DNA from: Saccoglossus kowalevskii
Taxonomy: Eukaryota; Hemichordata; Enteropneusta; Harrimaniidae
NCBI RefSeq assembly: GCF_000003605.2
Contig: NW_003141818.1
Span: forward strand, 87,219-102,242
DNA length: 15,024 nt
Direction of reading: 5' to 3'
In this document: in pieces, positions 1 to 10,100 of the stretch
Position numbering within the stretch: position 1 is the stretch's first letter
How the letters are laid out: the number at the start of each line of letters is the position of its first letter
Notes under the pieces: generated by a model
What the model was told of the DNA's origin: nothing
What the model saw: only the letters and a program-made list of their open reading frames with translations
The model's database searches: none
Made by a program: the position numbers and the translations under genes

Positions 1-138
1 ACATATACACCAAGTATCAAAGCATCAGACTTGTAGTTTTCAAGAAGAAGTCGAAAAAGTAAAACATTGACACGGACGACGACGGACAATCACTCATATG
101 ATAAGCTCCGCTCGACAAAGTCGACAGCGGAGCTAAAA
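1..138 (+). mobile_element. 3' end of a Helitron-like non-autonomous element, copy 1
   Basis: Cut by the left window edge. It shares the tandem-unit text (agtatcaaagcatcagactt), then gtaaaacattg, a GACGACGACGGACAATCACT-type stretch, and a terminal hairpin with 9-bp arms at 104-112 and 126-134, ending CTAAAAA. The same ordered blocks occur at 5360-5457. ACAGCGGAGCTA at 124-135 is the exact inverse of TAGCTCCGCTGT near the 5' end of copy 3 (14267-14278). These traits fit HINE/DINE-type elements (Helentron-related). The class is inferred. Confidence 0.7.
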
Positions 139-337
139 AAACTCATAGTTGCATAACAATTATTTCTCAGTACTTGTTCACTGTTATAATGCTATACTAT
201 TACTTTCACCATTCTAATACAGTCAGATCTGAAGGCCTTTGCCGCATTCTGGCCACGCTGTGTGGCGCAGATTGTGTTTCATGTTCTCTGCACATAATAA
301 GCTTGGTTATTAAGCATCCTTTTTTGGGGATGCCCGG

Positions 338-410
338 TGGCTGAGGGGAAGACGTGTAGTGACGTGAAGCTAGGCTATTAGGTGCCATAAGCGAGTGCCA
401 GTTCGAGTCA
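338..410 (+). repeat. possible tRNA-derived SINE head or tRNA pseudogene
   Basis: TGGCTGAGGGGAA (338-350) resembles an A box of Leu/Ser-type tRNA genes, and AGTTCGAGTCA (400-410) resembles a B box. The gap fits a tRNA with a long variable arm. The T-stem pairs poorly and no good acceptor stem closes, so it is not a working tRNA. No tail or second copy is visible here. Confidence 0.35.
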
Positions 411-937
411 TGCACGTAGTACGTGTTTACTATAATTTGACGTGGTATTTACCTTGCCGTTGTCGGTGTTATTTGCTTACTTTACATCATTTGATAGTCT
501 GCTGCATTTAATTACGTTTAATCAAAACCTTTCTCTTGAAGAATACTAGCCTGATAATAATGCACTGGTCTAAACAGTTTTCTGTTCTAAATACATTTTA
601 GTTTTTGACGTGACAAATGATACAATAAGACTATCGACTCTTTCTCACAGTACATTTCACCTGAGGCATCATATTAAAGTTTAGAAAGCATATTAATATT
701 ATCAGTCGACAACAGCAAAATGTAGCTCAATAGTGATCATAGATGAGATGCTAACACACGATTGGTCAGAATATGGCTATCACTATCAATCACCCACCAA
801 CTATGTCCCAACATATAGATAGATGGAATTGCACTTAATACTTAAAGGACAAGTTGTCAATCACTGGGATTTCACAGTGTAATCATGGGTTAAAGACATT
901 CATTGTATAAACACTACTACAATTTAGTTTAATTTAC

Positions 938-950
938 CCTAGCAGGTCTT

Positions 951-1009
<59 letters not shown>

Positions 1010-1028
1010 CTGTTGTTGCTGTTGTTGT

Positions 1029-1066
<38 letters not shown>

Positions 1067-1148
1067 CTGCTGCTTTTGCATCAGCTGTCGAGCCTGCTCT
1101 TCTTGTATCTCTAGCAATGATCTAGGTTGTGATTGCATATTCGTAGTA
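938..1148 (-). CDS. GIGYF: GIGYF exon l: SLLEIQ module and 41-residue polyglutamine tract
   Basis: Residues 760-830. Acceptor gatatttcag after an A/T-rich tract, donor GCTAGG|gtaaat. It encodes STTNMQSQPRSLLEIQ, EEQARQLMQK, then 41 consecutive Gln (786-826) and RPAR. Human GIGYF2 has KSLLEIQQEEARQMQK followed by a shorter, His-interrupted Gln run at this exact place. The two bases GT of the last frame codon start the intron, so the gene continues left of the window; no further exon was seen in 1-937. Confidence 0.95.
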
Positions 1149-4100
1149 CTGAAATATCAAAAAAAAAATTACAGCATGCAGTTATTGTATTCAAGAACAT
1201 AATTTCTTTTCTTTCTATTTTGGCTCAAACTGCATACACATGGTGTCTTTATTTTTATTCGGATTGAAAATCTTTTCCCAGTTTGACAGTCATTACCATA
1301 ATCTTCAAAATCTATATACCATATCAAAGCTTGCAGTTATGTCAATGACAGAGGTAATTCATGATTTAGCATTCAATAAATGTGTGCTTCACATAAACCA
1401 TAAATTTCATTGTATTTTGACTATCGACACTCATTTACATAAGCACTTGTGCTACTAATGAAGCAAACATGGTATTTTCTATGTACATGTATATATGAAT
1501 TAAAAACAATAAAATTTGCATTGAAACGATATTACTCACCTTGAATTTTGTGAAGCCCAACCAGCAGGCCTTTGTTGTTGTTGTTGCTGTTGTTGATGAT
1601 TGACTTGTTGTAATTGTGCTTGTAACTGTCGCTGTCGCTAAAACATTAAGGTGAACAAATTAAGTCTCATAACCCATAGTAATTTGGCTTTCGACAAAAT
1701 TTCTGGAGAAATCATGAAATGTTTTATTAGTATTTATACAATGTAAGAATGTTACCTCTTCTCTGGCTCTTTGCTCTTGTTCCTGCATTTGTTGTATCTG
1801 AAGTAATGAGAGTTGTCCACTTGAACTTGAGTTAGAGTTACTACTCTGAGCCCACATTGAACTGCTTGGCAGCTACAGATCAAAAACACAAACATCATTT
1901 AGCATATAGTTTGTACACTTGCGCATAATGCGCGACATAACGTCAACAAATCGGAATGTAGGACAGATTTTTAATGTTCCTAACGCACAATCGCAGTACA
2001 CCGCTTGTCCGTGCTTCCAACTCACAGCGTAAAAAAATCACCTAAAGGGGGGCCATCATCTTTCAACTACCATAAAAACTCTACCAGTTTTAAATAATTA
2101 GTGTTGGAAATGTGACATGTTTTTAGAGTCAAAATTAAGGTGCATTTTCGGATGGTCGAATTTTTCAGAATAGAAATCAGCAAATGAAAAAAATGGGGAT
2201 GATAGACAGTGTGCTTCGTTAGTTTTAAAAAAATGCAATGTCCGTCAATTGACGTAAACTTTCCCATGTTTCACGGTAAAAGCAGTCAGGGACATGTACC
2301 CTAACATGTATGATCTATGTACTAAATTTGAATGAAAACTGACAAAGCATGTCCAAAATACAACATTTTCAAAAATAAGATGGCTGCAAGTCGGCCATTT
2401 TGAATCGAATCGCTAAACCACAGCATGCGCATATGTCCCACATAAAGTACTAGGCACATGCAAAGAATGAACGGAATCAGTCCAAGAGATTCTGAGATAT
2501 GACTCCGGACGGACGGAGACTGAATTATAAGTCCCCGTTTTTGGACTTCGTCTGAACGGGGACTAATAAGCTATGGTAATTTGAACACGTTGCATCATAC
2601 GGCTTTTTGATTGGTTAATTAGCGATTTGACCTATTTGTCCTAAGAGAACATGACAGATATCCTACAGCATCGAACGTTTATATTAGACCTGAATCATTC
2701 GCTTACAACTAAGTTGACTTTTATTTGCATTTCATAACAATTCAACAAATTTATTTTGTGTACATTATTATAATCACTACTGAGTAATAATAAAAAATTC
2801 AGAAATGCAGCATGACCGGATTTTGCAACCATGATCATTTGCTTCCATGTAGAAAATGTGTGTTGTGTTCGTTTTCATTTGAAACTTCGTTTTGAATATA
2901 CTTTCGTTAACAATAAAATAAAAATCTCTCAGTCAATCAGAAACCCGGATTCATGCCTTCAGGGAAAGTCCCATTTGGACACTCACATCGTTTTTTTTTT
3001 TTCGTTTGGGGGAAAATCAAAACTGGTCGCAATTTTCGAATAAGAATGAGTCGGAAATTTTCAGTTGAGCCGAAAATTTGGAGGTAAACAGAATACCGAA
3101 ACCCGGCAAATAACTAGGCAAACGAATTTTTAGAGGGGTCGAAATTTTGGAGTTTTTACGGTAACTTGTATAAGAAAATTTGCCCACTGTTCTGCCTAAG
3201 AAAAAAAAACGAACATGCAAATTATCTTTGGCTATAGTCTAATACTTCCATAGTTTTTAGGATATTTTGGGAGTTAAAAAAACAATGACGCAATCATATT
3301 TAATCAGCGAAACAAACGCACGCACGCACACACACACCACATCTTTTTCTCTTGATTTTTTTCTCAATTGGTAATCCACTTTTCTCAGCTGCATTATGTA
3401 GTTCTTCAATCTGCCCCTTTTGAACCCACCCATGTTCACTTCACTATCTTTTAAAAAATGTTTTGAATATGCCAATGACTTTTTTGGGGGGTTGTATGTC
3501 TATGTTTATTTTTGACTTTCTATATTTCTGTCCTTCTGTAGTTTATCACACTATAGGATTAAATTATTGAACATAATCCAACACAATGAGCTATGTGATG
3601 AACATAGGCAAGGACGTACGCGCTACACAATATCTACTGTATATGTCATATACAGTCTCAGAAAAATCAAAGTTTTTGAATTAATATAGAATACATGTGT
3701 AAAGAAAAGTAATAATTATAAATCACCTTTATTTGTTGCAGCTGCTGCTGTTGTTGCTGTTGTAACCTTCTTAATGCTTCTTGTTGATGTTGCTGCCTCT
3801 GAATTTCTTGTTGTCTGAATAAAATACAAAATGATGAAAATAGTTTGTTATTAATTTTAATGTCACAATAAACATAATTGTTTTTAAATCCTAAAGGGTG
3901 GTTTAATACTATGGGTCCATAGCAATGTAAGCCTGTGTAAAATTCAGTGCTGGTACAATGAATTTTGCCCTTTAATGTCTTTCTCAGGGCATCTTCATAA
4001 TGACAAGACTTCTAAGAAGCTTAGGAAGGCAGAATATAAACCTGCGGAGAATGAAACACCCTGAAGATAAGATCAAAACATGTGCATTTTCTGTCACTAC

Positions 4101-7100
4101 CTTCTTGGTTCTGCCAAAGACACTAAAAATTCGAGTACCTAAGTGTTTTAGCTACCAAGTCACAAAATCACATGCACGCAACAGACATCTTTTTTGCAGC
4201 CCGTTACTCAATGAAGTACTGCTAGTCAAGGATTTGTTTCATGAACATTCATTTTTCTTATCCTATTCTTTTCAACATATTTTAGAAGACTTCAAATAAA
4301 TTTAACAGATAATACAAATTTAAATGTGGAACTGTTGAGTAAATGTTATTTCCATTTTGTTCCCCTTGTAAAATTAATGTTAAAAGATGAGATGTTTTCA
4401 ATAAATTGAAGATGTACCTTTGAAGTTCTTTCTGTCTTTGTAATTCTCTTTGCATCTCTTGTTGTCTTTGTAGTTCCTGTTGTCTTTGTAACTCTTGTCT
4501 CTGTAATTCTTGCTGCCTTTGTAATTCCTTTTGTCTCTGCAATTCCTGCTGTCTTTGGATTTCTTGATCACGCAACTCTTGTTGTCTTCTTAATTCATCT
4601 TGCTTTCTGCGTAGTTCTTCTCTCTGTCGCAACTCCTCTTCTCGTTTTCGTCTGTCTTCCTCTTGTTGTTTTCGGATCCTCTCATCTTCTTCTTTCTGTT
4701 TCCTCATCAATTCCTCTTGCTTTCTCTGAACCTCTTGTCGCTATCAAAGGAAACATTGACTATTACACCATCACCAAAATAATACTGATTTGCATATTAA
4801 TTTGCATACTATTAACATAATGTACAGATATATTTTTCAAAAGAACATGATTTACTGTATAGAGACATCCAATAGTTATTTAAAATGGTATATATTGTCA
4901 ACAAGCAGCCTGTCGGCTGAGATAGCTCCACTGTTAGCAATGCACATTACAACTAAAGAACTGAAGATATCATTAGAAAATTAAAAATGTGCTGTTTTCA
5001 ACAACAATTCGTAAAATATCACTTTTTACCAAAAATGACAAAAATATTCATCAAAATTAGATAATTAAAGATATCATCACGAAATGAACAAATCTGAGAG
5101 GTCCACATGTCGTACCTATATATGCAATATTAAAGCAATCAGACTTGCGTTTTTAACAAGTCGAAAATATCACTTTTTACCAAAAGTGACAAAAATATTC
5201 ATCAAAATTGGAGAATTGAAGATATCATCACAAAATGTATAAATCTGAGAGAGGTCCACATGTAGTACTTATATATGTAGTATCAAAGCAATCAGACTTG
5301 CAGTTTTTAACAAGAAATTGAAGATATCACAAAATGAACAAATCTGAGAGAAGCATTCAGGCTTGTAGTTGATAAAGTAAAACATTGGACACAGACAACG
5401 ACAGACAATCACTCGTATGATAGGCTTCGCTCAACAAAGTCGACAGCAGAGCTAAAAATATATCATTATATATTGTGAATTGATTACAATTATATACAAT
5501 CCATGTTTGTAGTAAATCATTAAAACTGAATGGACCACCCCAATTCTTTATTTTACTGCTCCCTTTTTTAGCTTGCTAAGATGGTAATTTGCATATCACA
5601 TGTCAACAGTAAAACAACATAGCCGCCATGAACATGAACTATCCATTTCAGTCTGAGTTTTTATTTATTTTCCAATTGAAAACAGAGTGTCAGCTTCAAA
5701 GCTAATTATGACAGATTCAGTGATACTGAGTTACTTCTCAGTTTCTCATTGCCTTCAAATAGTCTTGATTGGCCAACTTTCATGTAATTATAACAGTCTA
5801 GTACCAAGGCATGTTTATTTGCTTTCAACTTTTATCGCAACACAAACCGAGCCTCACACCACCTTGCAGTCAGCTGGCAAGTACCAATGCTGTTTTTTTG
5901 TTTTGTTGAACATGTTACTGTGACCATGAAATAGAATGGAATATTGCAGTTAGAGACACTTTTTTGCTAATGATACAAGCTATATAGCTCACTGTAGCCA
6001 TTGCTTCTTGTGCCAACACTTTTTGTAATGTAGCTATTTTGTTAGCAAAACAGTGCCTTATACTGCAATATTACAGTTCCATCCTTTCTTGTGGTAACAA
6101 TAATTAATGAACACTTGACACTAGAAATAGTAAATGTTTCATAAGAGGTTGACAATAAAACTTAAAGATTAGATCAGTTGAGGTGGGCTCGCTATCCTGA
6201 AGAAGAACTCTTGCATCCCTAACTAAACATCACTGTCGTTTCTCCTGACTACTGTAGAAGGGTTAATTATTCACTGGGTTTTAATTTTGCTTATTTCGCT
6301 GACTGGAAAATGCACTAACTCAGTGAAATATAAACCCATTTTACAGTATGATGCGTGCAAATAACTGCAAGTGCTGACAAAGCATGTAGTGCATTCAACT
6401 ATAGAAACCATACTCAATGTCACAGAACTGTGTGACCATATGCTAATCATAATGATATAATAGCAAAATGCGATATACTGGTGTCAATCATGAACTGTAG
6501 ACACTCGCATCTGAATCTTGGCTAGTGGCTTTGGCTTCCCAGTGAGTCTGTGACACACTCACCCATGATTGAGGACAATCGTTTCAGGTGTTCAGCCACA
6601 AGTAATAAGCATGGATCCAGCACAACCAACATGCCTATCGGTAGTCATTCTTTTCCTAACCTGGTAAAGAGGTAAGTCAAAAGTGTTTAGAATTACCTGC
6701 AATTCTAAAAGCCTCTGTTTTTCTAATTCTTCTTGCATTAGTTTTTCTTCCAATTTTCTTCTTTCCTCATCCTTTCGCTGTCTACCTAACCTTTCTAGCT
6801 CTTTTTTTTCTTTCTCTGGTGATTCTAATTCCCAGACTCCAGTCCAACTATCTGATGGTGTACCCCAAATAGATGTTTCAGAACTAGATGATGCTTTACT
6901 TGTAGGGGGAGGCCTTGGTGAAGGCAGCATAGGAGATCTAGGACTTGGAACTGGCGAGTGACTAGGTTGGATGTTCTGAGACTGCGTTGATGTTTGTGTA
7001 ACCACAGACTGAGCAATAGTCTCACCTGTTGGCGACCTGTTAAAGTCAATACAGTGAACAGATAAGAATTACTACAATAGTAAGTTATCAATCTTGTAAT

Positions 7101-10100
7101 AAATTCTCAATAGTGCAATGGACCACTGTTCTCGCTTTTATTTGGAGACAACACTATACTGGATAGGTAAATTCTTGGTGAGACTATCGATACAGACCAG
7201 TTCTGCATTCAAATATTACTTTGCGATGGTATTTACAGAGTCAATTTTAACTGTTTTAACCCAAGTATATATTTGTCCATTATAATTAGCAACAAAGGAC
7301 AACTTGAACTGACTAATTTATTCACCTATCTTGCGAAGAGACTGAAGGTTGATTAAATTGGACTTGTTGCTGTTGTTGCTGCTGCTGCCTAAGTAGTTGC
7401 TGAATTGCTTCTTGTTGTAACTGCTGCTGCTGCTGTTGCTGAAGCTGGTGTCTCAGATAAGCTTGGGCTTGGGCTTGTTGCTGTTGTTGTAGTAACTGTT
7501 GCTGCAGTAATTGCTGCTGTAAAATCTGCTGCTGAAGAATACGTTGTTTCAGTTGTTCATCACCTGGGATATTTTCCTTGACAGGTGTTGTATTACCCTG
7601 AAAAACAATTCATATTGTCTTAAATATTACAAAGGTTAACTTTAATGAAGTACATATGACAAAAAAAGAAATGAAATATAAAATTTCGTTTTCATCAGTG
7701 TAGCGTGATGCATCATACAATTACACCCCCAAAAAAACCCTGATAGTTTTGATAAGTCAAGCAGTGTTATCACATGGAGGTTATAAGGAATATACACACA
7801 GGTTAATACGATTAATCTACAGTAACTTTCTTAAATTGACAAACATTTTATTTCAAGAAGGCTAACTTTTTAAGCATCACCATTTCAAATTAGAGAGTAG
7901 CTATCTAACATTAGTATTTTAAGGTGTACTTTTTCAGCATCATATTTTATATCTAAAAATTATGCTGCACCATTTTGCATTTTCCCATAATTCCTTTTTT
8001 TTGACTTTGAACCAAAAGGATCAAGTTTATTTATTAGCTAGGAGTCTTGGTAAAACTAAGAAAATAAAGATAAATTACCCTATTTTGATTTATTAAAAGC
8101 AAAAGTTGGCATTGTAAGCGTCAATACAATCCTAGATAAAGCACACTTTATTTTAATTACCATTTGTGGTGGCACCATAGGACCAGGTGTGAAAGGCACT
8201 CTTCCCCACAGTTTAATAACTTCACCAAGTGGCTGAAATATTTTATCACAGCCACGCTTGACTAAAAGACTCATTGTAAAATATCCTGCACTAAACCATT
8301 CAGCCATCTCACTAGCTGTAAATGGACCTGCAATAAAAATTAATGATCACCCAACTTAGGAGAAATCTACAACACTAGAATACATTAATTTCCAGGCTGT
8401 AGTTAGTTATTACCATATATGCTCCATTTATGATTCTGTGCATTTTGACACTAGTGAGTCAGATAGCAATGATCGCAAAAGCAGAAGTGATTACCCATTG
8501 CAAAGCTGTCAGCTGGCAATGTTATGGTGATCGTAGTGTTAAAAGTATACATCAATGAAAAATCGTTCAAATCGATGCGTGAAAATGGTTTTTATCATCA
8601 CAACGTGAAAAAGCAATGAAATATATACACCAAGAAAACAAAAATTTTGACAGTTTTGTGCAATAAAAATAAAATCACTATCTCATCTGACGAAAACGTA
8701 TTCACTTTGTGCCTACACTGTTTATGCATGAGCAAGCGAGAACGTCAGTGTCCTCAATAATGTGTTAGATACATTTAACGTGGCAACAAAATATAACACT
8801 TATTTTTACGCATTGCCGATGATTGACGCAATTTTTTACTTTGATGTGAAAAAATTCTAGCACAATTTGTCCATAATTAATCTGAGAAATGAATGTGCCT
8901 TTAAAGTGGAGGAGTAATCAAAGTAGATGTCAAGTTACTGATGTACGTCAGGTGAATCTATCAATGACAGTTGACTTAAACTTGTCGTCTTGGAATCAGA
9001 AACTGTTTTAGTATAATTTTCTTGTTGCACACAATCTGTAACTTACCTTGTGTTTGACCTTGAGGATCTTTGTAAAACCATTTTTGTCCGTTTTCATATT
9101 TCAAAGGTTCAGCTGTCACTGGAGATTCTCGATTATTACCAATATCTTTAACTACTTCTGCAACATGTTTGTCATCATCCTAAGTTTTAACAATTATTCA
9201 TGAATAATGCATGTGATGATATTGGAAGAAGAAATGAACCCAGCTCATATTTAAGCTGCGATTTAATTAACAGGCATTACACGTTAAAAGTGAGGCACAT
9301 TCTGTACCACACTGAGTTCAGCTGGGACTGACTGCCTGCCTGTGTAAGAGGCAGTACTGTATTTAAGAGTTTATATCAACTAGCATACACAAGAGAAAAC
9401 TGAAGATAAAATATAACCCAAACACCCTCGAGCAGTTAGTTTTGAAAAACGGGTCAAGGGGTCATATGACATGAGGGTTACAATCTTTATTCTGATTTTT
9501 TAAAGCTTTTGGAACTTAAGCCTGCATCTTAAACGTCATTTATGATCACACTTGTGGTTGATACACACATTTTAATGTACTTCTAAAATCTCAGTTTCGC
9601 TCTTGTGATTATGACTGTAAAGTCCCAGCTATTGACATAAAATCATTTAAGTTAAATCAATATTTCGTTTCTTCGCAAGCATCCAGTAACATTGGAGGTG
9701 TAGTTTATTCCAAGGTCATAAGGTTACTTTCACTGGTCTTAAAAATTGTGAAACAATACACGATTTTTACAGGATTTTACAAAGTGGCTAGTCAAGGAAA
9801 TATTCTATTTTAATACCTTCTATTTGACGCAGTGTTGAGCACACAATTTTCGTGTTTTTTTTCAAGAAAGAAATACGTCTACCTCCAAAATGACTAGCTC
9901 AAAATAGCTACATTTTACGTTGTCAAATTATTAATTACCTGGTGACAATGTATGATAAACAAAACATATTTTGTGACTGTAATAAAAATGTGATCATATA
10001 AAAAAAAACAGAATTAAATAGCTCACCATGAGTGTAAAATTAATGCACTAACATTTTATAGATTTCCAAATGCCATTGATAGCATATTGAGTCAGATTTT

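Larger units (their letters stand above)
1..937 (-). other. intron sequence left of the last visible GIGYF exon
   Basis: Apart from the Helitron-like 3' end (1-138) and the tRNA-like head (338-410), I see no exon. The conserved downstream GIGYF motif (SIGNSVWGSI type) is not found in any minus frame. The intron therefore runs past the left edge. Confidence 0.6.
1873..3726 (-). other. GIGYF intron i/j, repeat-rich
   Basis: It holds a Helitron-like 3' end (to about 2567), a MITE end at 3161, a CA-type microsatellite (3317-3338) and a perfect short palindrome (3636-3656). Open frames at 2067-2267, 2831-3043, 3017-3220 and 3257-3475 show no protein similarity that I can recognise. Confidence 0.75.
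4741..6696 (-). other. GIGYF intron g/h, largest intron
   Basis: Holds a complete Helitron-like copy (about 4900-5456), an imperfect palindromic element (5933-6084) and a short TA-flanked MITE (6252-6346). The rest (5460-5930, 6350-6690) shows nothing I can name; the open frame at 5687-5923 has no recognisable motif. Confidence 0.75.

Noticed and set aside
4000-4299. 99-codon plus-strand frame inside a GIGYF intron
   Set aside because: No recognisable motif, no splice or promoter context, composition ordinary for AT-rich noncoding DNA.
6683-6961. 92-codon plus-strand Ser-rich frame
   Set aside because: Antisense shadow of GIGYF exon g.
6825-7091. 88-codon minus-strand frame overlapping exon g
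   Set aside because: Other reading frame of the same exon; the GIGYF frame has splice sites and homology, this one does not.
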